A DNA stretch of 64,000 nucleotides from Absidia repens (Eukaryota; Mucoromycota; Mucoromycetes; Mucorales; Cunninghamellaceae). The translations under genes and the position numbers were made by a program. Each line of letters begins with the position of its first letter. Position 1 is the first letter of the stretch. The notes below the pieces were generated by a model. That model was not told the DNA's origin, ran no database searches, and worked only from the letters and a program-made list of their open reading frames with translations. Positions 12,284 through 23,129 of this stretch are shown piece by piece. The stretch covers positions 1,612,001 through 1,676,000 of the forward strand of contig MCGE01000001.1 of NCBI GenBank assembly GCA_002105175.1. Direction: 5' to 3'.

Positions 12284-12611
12284 CAGTGCAAGATGTTCAT
12301 CAGTGTTCGACATTGCCTCGTCATGTCGCAATTGGTCAGTCTGATGTCGCCGGATGATCAAGTGGGATTAAGTCAGGAGTACCTAGAGAGAGAGAGAGAG
12401 AAAGAGAGAAAAGTCAGACTCATACAAGTGCGATAACCTGCAAAATGCAAAAAAGAGAAAAGATAGTGAGTGAAACTAAGCCAAGAGTATTACCTTTTCT
12501 CATCAGTTCATAACTTTAAAGATCTAGCAGACTTGAGAAGGGATTGCAAGCTTTCACTCAAAAGTTCCATTTTATGCTCCAGCATATTTTCAGCCAACCC
12601 AAGTTCATCGC
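12284..12611 (-). pseudogene. Possible degenerate Bet1/Sft1-like Qc-SNARE
   Basis: Two minus-strand fragments are protein-like. Fragment one (12611-12508) reads an amphipathic heptad sequence, MLEHKMELLSESLQSLLKSA, and hits TGA. Fragment two (12340-12284) reads DQLRHDEAMSNTDEHLAL and is followed by GTAAGA. In Bet1-family SNAREs an LxxKxxxLxxLxxxI helix is followed by a (D/E)(V/Q)RxQ(N/D)xxL...TDxxL segment, and the two pieces fit that order. No start, no uninterrupted join and no transmembrane tail were found, so this is either decayed or wrongly assigned. Confidence 0.3.
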
Positions 12612-13639
12612 TGTAGACATACCTTGGAACTGAACACTATTTTAGAGCTTGCAGGAGAAGGGGGTGAGAGGGTGAAATTAATGTAAAGTAAAAAAACTCG
12701 TGAAAGAAATAAAAAATAGGAGTTGGACCAAATACTGTAACATGGCAATTTTTCAGATTCCGCTTGGCGTATGCAGAAGGCAGGCCTCATGCTTTATGAT
12801 TTGATCTAATGGAAAGTAACGCAGTCACCTGCTCAGCCGCCTGGTCACACGAGAAAGACAATTCCACAATAGCAGATCATCTACTGCTACGTAAATTCAA
12901 TATGTCAAGCCTCCACTACCTACCGCAGCCTATTAGATCAGTATGAGAGTAAATGTGAATGACGTTTTGTCTATACTGTATCAAAATGTGTAAAGAGCAT
13001 ATGGTAAAAAATGAAGGCACTTTTTTAATTGAAATTCCATTATATAAAATATTGGTAACCCCCGGCACTACTACAAAAGTGAACTACCCCAAATAATTTT
13101 CAACCAAGCGGATGGATTATACTGCTTGCACTATAAGAGAAACAAGAGCAAACTATCGACTGACTTTCCATGCTATATCCGGCAGTCATCGGAAAAGTTG
13201 ATTGACTAATATTAGCCCTTCCTCCAATAGATTAGTGATATTAGTTCGATATTAATTGTTCAACTTTTCTGATTCATTTAGTGATCATTTCCTTTACTAC
13301 CCTTATTACACCTTTTTTTTTTTAGTCTGTGTTTATTTCTTTTTTTTTTTATTTCCATTGTTCATTATTTATTATTTAACATTCATGTTGCATCTGTTGA
13401 TTCTCCCACAAACGCAACATGTCACTTTTTTATTTTGAGCTGACCAGAATGTCGTATTTGTCATTTGTCATCATCCACACATATCAGATACGCGGTTATC
13501 CATCATTACCCAACAATTGTACCTTGTCACTCTCCAGCATAACCTCACACTGGCTATGTTTCACTTGGTCTACAATCAATATCAAAGATTAATCATCCAT
13601 CTCTTCCATAATACACTATTTTATTCCCTCATCTCGAAC
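12612..13639. other. Intergenic DNA, no supported gene
   Basis: Only short open frames occur; T-rich tracts at 13311-13350. A small open stretch on the minus strand near 12830-12900 might be an upstream exon of the SNARE-like remnant but cannot be joined. Confidence 0.35.
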
Positions 13640-13790
13640 TCTACCAATAATCCATTATCATCTACAATCATCTATCATCATAGAAATTTATTATTCCAAC
13701 ATCCGCTTCCCATACTTTTACTATAAAAACCCACTATCATTTTATTTAATAAAAACCATATCTGTTATATCACTTATTCTTACAACGTCT
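13640..13790 (+). repeat. LTR-like remnant, copy 2
   Basis: Counterpart of 11690-11850 about 1.95 kb upstream: shared 'catagaaat', CTATAAAAA near 13721 and AATAAAAACCATAT near 13748. The direct orientation of the two copies would suit the LTRs of one decayed element, but the DNA between shows no recognisable gag or pol. Confidence 0.35.
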
Positions 13791-14103
13791 TCTATACTCA
13801 AATTATTACACAGAACAGACTGCTCAGGGCAGCTCGACTTTATTCAAACACCGCCCGACGTGGATTTGTTTACCCATAAAAGAGGCATTGATGATAGACA
13901 AGGTTTAACGCATCAAAAGAGAGAAAGAAAAACAATTGTTAAGCATGATAGCTTCAACAGAGTCACCTTCGATTCATATCGTTCCTGTCTCGAAAGATAC
14001 AGTATATATCCATCCTAAAACACCTCGAGACCAATTTGAAACTCAATCGGAACATCGTATATGTCGATCATTAAAGAAAAGAAAAAAAGTAGAGCACAAA
14101 TAA

Positions 14104-14229
14104 ATGTCAAGGTTGGTGAGAGAGCCTTCTTCGCCGACTTCTGCGGCATCCAATTCCACCAAGCCGGCCTCGGGAGCAAAGGAAGCAAAGGGAGAGGCAA
14201 CACGAACAAGGCCCAGTCAGAGAGGTTGA
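14104..14229 (+). CDS. Small basic ORF in a GC-richer island (41 aa)
   Basis: ATG at 14104 opens a 41-residue frame starting MSRLVREPSSPTSAAS and ending RTRPSQRG, with an Ala/Lys/Glu-rich centre (GAKEAKGEA). The island is visibly richer in G and C than the surrounding AT-rich DNA and is followed by AATAAA repeats near 14313-14330. It resembles a disordered basic tail. It may be a captured exon fragment or a small gene; no homologue is recognised. Confidence 0.2.
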   Translation: MSRLVREPSSPTSAASNSTKPASGAKEAKGEATRTRPSQRG

Positions 14230-15109
14230 GAATAGAAGCGAAGGGAGTCGTATTGATAAGGGAATTTATTTTGAAAAAGAAGTTTTTATTCAAAAAGGAG
14301 AGATGAACAGATAAAATAAATAAATAAATAAAAATAATAAAAAGGTTGGCACCTTTTTATAAGAAAAGTAATCTAAATATTATAAGAGACATTATGAGCA
14401 AATGGAAGGAACCAGAACGACATACTGTAGATGCCAAGGAGAAGATGCGAGTATATTCTTTGGAAGCTAGAAGGAGTTGATGGAAAAGAGGAGTATCTTC
14501 GTGAAGGACACCATGTATAGACAATGACGGAACACAAGGAGACAGAGTTTGACATTGACAGAAAGACAATGAGGAGTTTGATAACATAGGGAGAAGGTTA
14601 GACAACAGGGATCAGATAACAATAAGAAAAGGATAAATAATCAGGAGCCAGATAAAAAATAGTGGGGAAGAAAATAGGGGTCGGAGTTCATTTATAAAGT
14701 CAATGAAAATAGGAGATCGGGAAAAATAAAATAAAGAATGACATGAGGGGCATTAGCCTATCTCGAATATGGATGTGGATCCCCATCTAAAGGTATAAAG
14801 AGGAATTCGAGTGACCAGGAGCAAAATCACTTATAATGGACGCAGGGGGGATTTTGTTCCTAAAGATCTTGTTATTGGACATACTGGACAGCACCGTAGT
14901 ATCACCATCGGGTAGTCTTAAGAGCCACGATAGTGCAGATATTGTATGGAGACGATTGCTTTTAATGGAAGGAAATGTTGCTCTTGCATGGTGGTATTTC
15001 AGAAGAAAAAGCCACCATTCCGTTATTGTTGCGAGAACTGTTGACAAAATATGGAATGCTTTTGCCTTTTTCGTATCCGCTGATCAGTCCGCACAGAAAC
15101 CTCATAAAA
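14230..15109. other. Intergenic DNA with overlapping open frames
   Basis: Between about 14787 and 15130 both strands stay open for 80-100 codons, but neither translation shows a motif, splice structure or family. No gene is called. Confidence 0.35.
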
Positions 15110-15760
15110 GATTTCAAATCCCGCACACATGAATGTTTATTTTCTCCTATTTTATTTTTTCGCATTCTCTTTCTTTCTTTTTTATTTTTCTTCACCAATC
15201 AGCTTCACTGAGGTCATCGTCATCTTACATTAGTGTCAGGACTAGTTTGGAAGGGGGTTCAGATCAGGGATTACAAGATGCATGAGGAAACCCTTTCAAT
15301 TTGGATTCAGGATTTAGGGCCACCATTAGTTGGTTCTTTAAAGTCTTCACTAGCTTATTATGGAGTTGATATAGTGTTAGTTTGTCCACAGTTTATATAC
15401 AGTATACACGCAAATAAAATATGTATCTTTTACTTTACTCAACAAAACTCGTTCCAATTATCTTGTACAAGAGATCCTTTTTACATGATTCATTACAAGT
15501 TGTCTCCCGATCCCTTACACTGCTCTACAGATTCTTTTCCACCATGACCCCTTTAACTCCCTCTCAATACTCGCGCTGTATAATCAATCCATTTTTATCA
15601 TCATTGCGTTAGACTAGTTGACCATTTCTCCTATCCCCAATTCGTCTCCCCTCATCGCGTGCACAATAGATCCCTAATCACCGTCATCCCATCAGTCTAG
15701 TGTAGACCATTACTGTAACCTCAGGTTAGTTTTAGTTTTCTTTCTCTTTTTTTCATTTTT
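15110..15760 (+). repeat. Dispersed repeat family R1, copy a
   Basis: The unit starts with TTCAAATCCCGC, continues through a pyrimidine-rich stretch, and carries the family core 'tacaagatgcatgaggaaac' followed by a 'tttggattcagga' segment and AATAAAATATG near 15414. Other copies are at 19240, 23130 and 44515 (+) and 22080, 27980, 55170 and 60170 (-). It has no coding capacity. Confidence 0.7.
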
Positions 15761-16300
15761 AATAAAGTTATACAGTATACAGTATTGTATCTCGTACCCT
15801 TGTAAATATCTCAATCCACATCCCTTTCACATTGTTACAATGCTCCTACCTTTTATATAGTTTACTATCTGCCATACTCTATTCCATTACATAAAATATG
15901 TCTTTTTATCTCTTAACTAATTGTACAATGCTCTAAAGTTTACGCCTATAAGCTCACAGCTAAAGCCTACAGCCATAATAACCGCCTCATACGCTATAGC
16001 CATAGCCCGCCATTCAAACACACATTTTTTACTTGGACATCAACATCAACATTCACTTGACCTCCTCACCATTTTACCTTTTGTTTCTCCCAATATCCCC
16101 CTTACTCATCCCCAAAAACTGCCCGCCACACCCCTAAAAATTCAATAAATCCGGAATAGCTCGACCGCGGAGCGCGCGGCTTCGCCGCGCTTTTGCCAAA
16201 AGCTTCGGAGAAGCATCCTTTTAAACCCCGAAAAGTTTTTTTGAACTCCGCGCCCAGTAAACGGCAGTATAGCTGTTTTTAAAAGGGAGATTTAATGGAT
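15761..16300. other. Intergenic DNA with a GC-rich palindrome cluster
   Basis: Mostly CT-rich AT-biased DNA, but 16160-16260 stands out: gcgcggcttcgccgcgc at about 16178-16194 is a near-perfect hairpin, followed by further short self-complementary stretches (agcttcggagaagc). Such GC-rich hairpins in AT-rich DNA are often transposon ends. No gene was seen. Confidence 0.45.
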
Positions 16301-16895
16301 TATAGTCAAAATAGACACTCCATAGTGATTTGTTTTCCACATTACTAGACGAATACTGCATTTATCCGGCCGAGAGTGGTACCGATCGACGCGGAATTGT
16401 GTAGAGTATGTTATACATAAGTTTAAGATTCATCGGCCGACATTTTGGTAATCCGAAAAATGGCTTTAAATGTCTAACTTTATACATATTTTAGATACAT
16501 ACAGTGGCGTACGTTACACCAATCGAAAGGGCTTGTAAAGCTACATATTCTGAGGTAGTTTCAAAATTATTGGAGTTGAATTAACAAATTTATGACTTTA
16601 CTTCTGGAAAATGTGATATTGACAATTCAAGTTTTCATTTTTTTTTTTACTAACTTTAGAATTATTGAAAAATTAATGTTGTCGGAACGGCTCCTAAATT
16701 TCAGGAACAAACTTCCGTGCTCATATCGACACAGGGAACACTAATAGATCGTCACCAATATCTGCAATCGACATTTAAAGCCATTTTTCAACTTACCAAA
16801 ATGTCGGCCGATGAATCTTAAACAATTCCGCGTCGATCGGTACCACTCTCGGCCGGATAAATGCACTATCCGTCTACTAATTTGGAAAACAAATT

Positions 16896-17627
16896 GGATC
16901 AGGTGTAGTATATGTTCTCACCTCAAAAATAAGTTCTGGATTATAAATATAATAGTAAATACAAGGAGAAACATATATCCGTTGTCCTTCTCAGTTCCCC
17001 TATCTTTTGTACTCCCTGAAAATCTTGGTAGCTAAGCCCATTTGTGTTACCCGACCTCTCGGCGGCCATACTTTCCAATTATTATAAATAACTCTAGTTT
17101 TATTTCAATATCTGTTATCCTGTTATTTATCTTAACAATAAACTATCTCTGCTCTCTATCTCTGATCTCCTTGAATTGAATACTCAATCTATGTAAGATT
17201 ATCTTTGTTATATATACTACATATATCCTGTCCGGTTATTGACACATTTTTTATTATTATTGATAGAATGACATCTAATCCAGATATTTGGGAAATAACA
17301 TCTATATGTCGAAATAAAGAAGAAACACTTCGGTGGCTAATTCAACAAAACGTATTCTATAATACTACAACTGGATTTGGAATAATGGTCTGCAGAAGCG
17401 GTGAACAAATGAATATTGTCTCTTCTGGTGTGCGTGGCTTAACTTGGCAATGCCATAAGAAAAATTGTTGCAATAGATCCGAAATAGTACATATACAGAA
17501 TTTTAAAAATAAAACGTTTTTATTTTATTATATTGATGAATGGTATGTAATACAAATTATGTGTGACCTGAAAATATTATTTTTAAAAAAAAAAAAATCG
17601 GGTGAGAACATATACTACACATTAGCC
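16896..17627 (+). mobile_element. Merlin-like DNA transposon, 732 bp, decayed
   Basis: The terminal inverted repeats start GGATCAGGTGTAGTATATG and (reverse complement of the right end) GGCTAATGTGTAGTATATG, matching at 24 of 27 positions. The element is flanked by the 8-bp direct repeat AACAAATT at 16888-16895 and 17628-17635, a target-site duplication. Inside, 17268-17550 encodes a transposase-like N-terminal fragment. Merlin/IS1016-related elements make 8-9 bp duplications and often start with GG; hAT elements also make 8 bp but have different termini. The element lacks the DDE region and cannot be autonomous. Confidence 0.7.
17268..17550 (+). pseudogene. Merlin/ISXO2-like transposase N-terminal fragment
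   Basis: From ATG at 17268 the frame reads a DIWEITSICRNKEETLRWL start, then MVCRSGEQM and GLTWQCHKKNCCNRSE. Merlin transposases begin with a helix containing W-L followed by a zinc-ribbon-like pattern (C..CG..M ... W.C..C..S). Part of that spacing is kept, but at least one Cys seems lost. Downstream the frame runs into low-complexity sequence and stops at 17714, past the element's end, with no catalytic DDE residues. The assignment rests on this pattern plus the element's ends. Confidence 0.45.
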
Positions 17628-17714
17628 AACAAATTATTATGGAGTGTCTATTTTGACTATATTCCGCCCCGGATTTACTCCTTCCCACGCCTTTCACAAT
17701 TTAATTTTTTTTAA

Positions 17715-19029
17715 CATCGTCTTTCCATATTAGTATGCACCATTCTTCAGATTCCCCCATTCTCTAAATCCCCTTGTGAAATAACGTATATAAAGAAAAA
17801 AATAAAAAAATAAAAAGTAGAAAATAAAAAGTGGGACAGTTAGAATTAAGTGAGATTCTTGTATATGGTTTTTATTAATAAAAATGTCACTCTTTATATA
17901 CTATATCTTATGTTTCATTAGAAATAGATATTACATGGGTTTATTGTTATTATTATTTTTATCATGATCATTATTTTATTATGATCGTATGATGTTCTGA
18001 TATTAGGTGTATGATGATATGATTGATGTTATTGCAAGGGTATTTTATTTTCTTTTATTCTATTTTATGGGACCTAATGATTTCATGAAGTGAATCATTA
18101 TTTTCTTTTCTTCTATCACAATGTTGCGTGATTATTTATTTTTATCATGCAGTGTTCCTAATCGGAATTTCAATTTCTTCAGGAACAGCTTTTATTTTTA
18201 TGCCATCATTTTTCATGATGCGACACCCCTCTTGCTCAATAGAGGAACAATTCTTACTATAACATTTTTGACTACTATTCAAATTTAAAAATGTATACAA
18301 TTAGCTTTCTTCTTTTTAATAAATTTTAACTATTATAAGCTTTTATATAATTAGAAGTGTTTTTATTATTTTGGGTATTAAGTATTAACGATAAATTAAT
18401 AAAGTTTTGAAATCTAAAATATTAATATGTTAAAGATATATATTTCGAATTTTTCAAAAACAAAAATTAAAATTTTTATTAAAATTCGAGAACCTTTTGT
18501 GATAAATACGAGACTGAAATAAAGTAACTTTATTATAAACATATAATAAAGATCAAGAAGCCGGAAAAACCCAGTGGGTAAAAAAACCTTGCTCTTTAAA
18601 AAAAAAAAAAGTAAAAACTGAGAATAAAAAAAATCATAGTTCAGAAATTAGATTCTACAAAGTCTAATTTCAGTACTAATAAAAAAAAACTAAATACTAG
18701 CTACCAGTGTTGTAAAATTGAAATACCGTTAAGGTACAAAATAAAAATAGATTTTTATGTATCAAATGTGGGAGCGCCCACATTCATTATTTTTTTTTAT
18801 TTTCACTTTTTACTTCCAACACCTAATAAACACCACACCTTTCTCTAAGAGAAAGAATCAAAAAGAGTCGCGGTGCAAGTTATAAGCAACTTACACCTTA
18901 AAATAGTACTAATTATATCAAAAGAAAATATATATAATAAGTTTAATTGCTTCTCATAGGTTACCCATTAGCACCCTCCATCAATTTAGTATCCATCATT
19001 TTACTTCAATAAAATATTGCATATTTTTT
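17715..19029. other. Very AT-rich intergenic block
   Basis: Dominated by A/T with TTATTATT and AATAAA runs. No open frame with protein-like sequence, no RNA gene and no clear border were seen. Confidence 0.5.
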
Positions 19030-19205
19030 TATTGCTGAATAAACGCTCTGGCGCTCTGCTGGAGCTTTTGGAAATCTTTCGGTTTACTGGGTGTCACAGT
19101 TTTAGGTTAAAGTGTGCGTTTCGATGGGATAGGATTAAAGCCTCCGCAGTTTCGCACTTTGGTTGGCGGCCCCTTGGGGCCCAACCGTCGTGCGCAGCGC
19201 GTCGT
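19030..19205 (+). repeat. Dispersed repeat family R2, copy 1
   Basis: Shares with 22915-23085 the block GATGGGATAGGATTAAAGCC, then TTTCGCACTTTGGT and a GC-rich end around 'gtcgtgc'. Both copies lie directly upstream of an R1 copy, suggesting they belong to one composite element. Short open frames over it are not conserved between copies. Confidence 0.65.
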
Positions 19206-19239
19206 CAATAGATACTTTTTTTAAAAAAAATGGGAGGTC

Positions 19240-19640
19240 GAAAAATAGGGTGACTGAACCATTCGCACTCCGCCTCCAGGGATTTAAATTTTCTGTTGGC
19301 ACCTTTTTTTTTTTCCTCTTTCTTTCGTTTCTTTTTTTTTTTTTTAGAACATCAACTTCAACTGCGGATTTAGTGATCTTGGATTAGTGATTAGAACTTG
19401 AATCAGGGGCCTTTTGAAAAGTGCAATGCAAACATCATGGGGAAACCCTTCCATTTTGGATTCGTGATCTTTGACCGTCAACAAATTAGCATTCATTTCA
19501 GAATAGTGTCATTAGCTTAGCTTAGCGTTAGTTATCATAGTTTATATTGCATCTATATCAGAATTAAACATGTCTTGTCTATTTACAATTATTCTCTTTT
19601 ATGCCTTTCATTGTCTCACTGAATGGGCATGGCATATGTG
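19240..19640 (+). repeat. Dispersed repeat family R1, copy b
   Basis: Carries the family core 'aacatcatggggaaaccc' and 'cattttggattcgtgat', followed by the segment with 'aaacatgtcttgtct'. It is more diverged from copies a and e than from copy c at 23130-23540, with which it shares the upstream R2 block. Confidence 0.6.
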
Positions 19641-19977
19641 CGTGGAAAAAAAAAACCGGTGTGTGTGTAGGGGGGGGGTTATGCGTAGAAAAAAAAAACC
19701 GCAGCTCGTCGAGTAAAATGCTACTTATGGTTTATCTAGATATAACCCCCAAGATTGTAACAGCGACATGGATACAGTGATGTGAGTGGAGGAAATGGAT
19801 GGAAAATACAAAGTCAGAGAGGTTTTACGTGATGTGAGTGGAGGAAATGATGGAAATTTCAAAGTCATAGATCATTATCTTAGATAAGTAGACACTATGC
19901 TCTTTTTAATATATTAATAAGCATAGTACAGTATAATGAGAACTAAAAGGACTAGCTATTCGACTGTCATGAATCAA

Positions 19978-20442
19978 TGTCAGGAATAACATTGCGTTAC
20001 CCGACCTTCTCAGTTCCCACATCCCTTGTCCTTCTCAGTTCCCGCATCTCTGGTCCTTCTTGTCCCACCTCTTGGCGTACTTTGCATATTCTTAGTTTAT
20101 TATAAAAAGCCCCCATCTCCCCACTCTAGTTTAGTTTTCCTTTATCTGTTATCCTGTTATTGTCCTGTCCCTATCTCGTCTAAGCTCGTCTACCCTATCT
20201 TATACTCACTCAATAAATATCTCTCTTGTTACTATCTCTGTCTTGTAATCTATTCATTCCACAATAGTTACATTCCTCATCCCCCCTTGCCCAATTCATA
20301 TACAACTCTTTCTCCGTCTTCGTCTTGATTTCTAAATTGATTTCAAACATCGACATCTTTATTTCTGCTTGATCTATACTACGTCTAGTAAGGTCTTCTA
20401 TTCTACTATTTTGTCCCTGTCTTGCCTAGTCAATTCCTGACA
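19978..20442 (+). mobile_element. LTR with matched TGTCAGGAAT...ATTCCTGACA ends
   Basis: The 465-bp segment starts TGTCAGGAAT at 19978 and ends ATTCCTGACA at 20442, a perfect 10-base terminal inverted repeat with TG...CA borders as in LTR retrotransposons. Inside are TATAAAAAG at about 20101 and CAATAAATATC at about 20213, the expected promoter and polyadenylation signals. Flanking 5-mers (ATCAA and TCGTC) do not match, so it is not a simple solo LTR with an intact target duplication. No second LTR, gag or pol was found in the window. Confidence 0.65.
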
Positions 20443-22079
20443 TCGTCGCCGAATGGCCAACAATTCTACGGTGAAGGGAATAAGCTGATCTAGATCGAGT
20501 TTGAAAGGTGTATGGGGGATTATAACCGAACCAAAAAAAGTCGGAATTTCAATCACACTATACAATGGACTAAACTTTGGCGGTTTTACTATCTCGAGAA
20601 ATAACCAATCTTATGAGACGATATTGGTATCGTTGGAAAGCTATTGAAAAAGTGGATTATCAAACTGACAATATCTTTCACTATCAAGCAACGACCGGTT
20701 TAAATACAAGGGTGGAATGAATTCATTTCCATTTTTGGAACACATGCTCTTATAGCGATTGGAATTAAGGTTTGCACTAAGTTTTGGAGTTTTCATATAA
20801 ATCCCCAGGCTTTTTTTTCGCTTTTTTCACAATCTTTTCTCAAACAAAATGCACAGCACATACTGCTGCCCGTATGGAAAACATCAAGGTCAGTTCCTTT
20901 TAAAAAGAATAGTCTATACAGCATGTTTAACTGCAATACTAACTAATTTTCTTCTTTATATTACGATTCAAGGCCACTTTTTCTATCAAGGCGGAGAGGA
21001 ATTGACGGAACAGCACTTGGCAGACAAGATTTGGCATTGATGGGATCACAATAAAGTTGGTCGTATGGGGAAGGGCAAATCTTTCTAGTTTTGCTTTTTT
21101 TCCTGACTTTCTCTGCTTCTTTGTGGGGTCCGCGTGCTGATGTTGCTTTGCACAAAATCTCTTGCGATGTTGCTTTGCACAAATCTCTAGTGGCATGCAA
21201 ATTGGAAACCGTTATTGTTCAGGTGGGGGGTTCGTTTGAACTCCTCTCCTTTGGTCAACGGAGCTATCAAAACCATAAAGGGCTTTAGTCTCGTGGTGAT
21301 CTCTATATGGGTGACCTACTGTATGACTCCTACGTAGTAAGATTACTGTGCTGATCTCTCAAAAGACTAACTGGACACTGGTGTGACCGTCTGCCTTCTT
21401 GTCTGCCATTTGCTATTGGATCCCTTTTCACTCTGGATCGAAGCAAGATAAGAAAAAATAAAAAAAATTCCTTTATTAAGAATGAACACTGAACCATTTT
21501 TTCTTCCCTCGTAGTGGTGAATTCCAAATCAAGATGTACTCTACATATCTCCTTGATAGTAAATGGAAATGAAGTTCTACCGATTACTGCCAAAGCAAGT
21601 CAAGTCTACACAGCATCCATGGGGTCCTCAATTCAAGATGCAACCGGAATCAAGTCTAGGAAACAGTCCACCATTATACCCTTTGCCATGATACAGTCAA
21701 ATTTATCCTTAGACTTAGAACATTTATACAATCAATTATTCGATACAATAAAACACAAATCACTTACTTTTATTTTATATTATTATCCATTTTTTATTTT
21801 TGTCTCAATAAAAATCTTTTAAAATATATAATGTCTCTGCCTCTCATTGCTTTTTATATGTCCAGTGCATGTGTGTATGTGGAGAAGAAAAAAACATAGC
21901 TACAGTACAATGACGACATTGTTGACTACACAATTAATTAGAGGATGGTTAATAACAAGACATACCTCATTAAAGGGCATTGGTAAATTCTAAAACTAAA
22001 GACGAGGGTTCGTAGTAGCATGGGATTCAATGGAAGAACCACTGAATGAAGCATGAGGAAGTCTAAAGCGATATTTAGT
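20443..22079. other. Intergenic DNA after the LTR, no supported gene
   Basis: May be the leader of a deleted retroelement: 20460-20830 has mixed composition and no frame. At 21135-21190 the 18-mer gatgttgctttgcacaaa is repeated in direct order. Open frames at 20849-21040 and 21514-21822 lack motifs and splice support and are not called as genes. Confidence 0.4.
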
Positions 22080-22420
22080 GATACTTTTTATTGAAAGATA
22101 GTGACCACTAATCTAGAAACATAACTGAATAATGGTATTTAACACTATATACAATACAGTACAGGGCATGAAAAAGACAAATGGGATATCTTTTATTGAA
22201 ACATAACAAGTGGCAATACTAATCTAAAAGGACGATGGTAAAATGGGATCTATTGTACAGTACAAGGCATGAGAAAGACATACAGATGCAAAAATTTGCA
22301 TTGTAGTAAAAAGGTACATATTTTATTCAGATGTACTGTAGGTACGAAGTATTGACTTGTAAACTAATGAATGCTCCAAAAAACCTATTAATGAGAAATA
22401 TTTCTTGGTGAGGTATAGTA
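22080..22420 (-). repeat. Dispersed repeat family R1, partial copy h
   Basis: Contains the minus-oriented sub-repeats of the family: 'tatcttttattgaaacataa', then 'actaatctaaaaggacgatg' and 'ggatctattgtaca' followed by 'catgagaaagac'. About two sub-repeat units are present, and the pyrimidine-rich and TTCAAATCCC end is missing. Confidence 0.6.
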
Positions 22421-22914
22421 TTAGATATAGTATAATATACAAATAGTAGTGAGATATAGGTTTTATATACATCGTCTCTTATATGTTTTGTTTGTCTTTT
22501 CGAGCGGGTATCCTACACTGCACAGCGCATGTGCGTGTAGATAATAAAAAAAATGTATCTGTATCAAAAAAAAAAAAGGTGTTATGTGTTAGGCGACTTG
22601 GATCAATCGTTGCGCTCAGCGTCTAGTCTACTCTATGTACACTGGACTTCAAGAGGTTAACGAAATTTATTGAACCGTTTCAAAAAAAAAAAGAAGTTGG
22701 CAGTCGCATGAAAAAAGGACAGATAAGGAAATAAGCAGTGACAAACGCATTAGAACAATGACAATTTGAAAAACACTCAGAAGGTGTTTAAGTTATCCAC
22801 AGAACATTCCCTTTTTTTTCTTGATAAGCGTATTTGCTTTACAATCACTCCGTTATTCGCCCAAAATTGACCAATTTCCAATGCTTCAGGTGTTTTTTTT
22901 ATATAGTATATACA

Positions 22915-23085
22915 GTATACGAAATAGACGCTCTCCTCCGCTGGAGCGTTTGGAATTTATCTATGACTGGGTATCAGGAGGGGGAGTTATTGAAGTGTGG
23001 GTTTTTGATGGGATAGGATTAAAGCCTCCGTCATTTCGCACTTTGGTGAGCAGCCCCTTGCGACCCGACTGTCGTGCTTAGTGCG
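22915..23085 (+). repeat. Dispersed repeat family R2, copy 2
   Basis: Same block as 19030-19205 (GATGGGATAGGATTAAAGCC followed by TTTCGCACTTTGGT). It is followed at 23130 by R1 copy c in the same order and orientation as in the first copy. Confidence 0.65.
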
Positions 23086-23129
23086 TTTAAATATAAATAT
23101 AGGATAGTGTTTAGATATCATTGAACGTG

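Larger units (their letters stand above)
16301..17661. mobile_element. Foldback (long inverted repeat) element, interrupted
   Basis: The left arm 16301-16474 begins TATAGTCAAAATAGACACTC. Its reverse complement occurs as 16770-16893 plus 17636-17661, ending GACTATA. The arms share the block CCGAGAGTGGTACCGATCGA and the stretch GACATTTTGG, and enclose a loop of about 295 bases with no protein. One copy of TA may flank each end. The right arm is split by the 732-bp element at 16896-17627; removing that element and one target copy restores a nearly continuous arm. Arms differ by an 18-base insertion and scattered changes. Superfamily unknown. Confidence 0.75.

Noticed and set aside
14836..15132. 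98-codon plus-strand frame and overlapping 86-codon minus-strand frame
   Set aside because: Neither shows a motif or splice signals, and the plus-strand frame runs into repeat R1, so both look like chance open frames.
22821..23081. Open frames of 60-86 codons near 22.8-23.1 kb
   Set aside because: They lie over repeat R2, and the matching frame is not kept in the other R2 copy at 19030.
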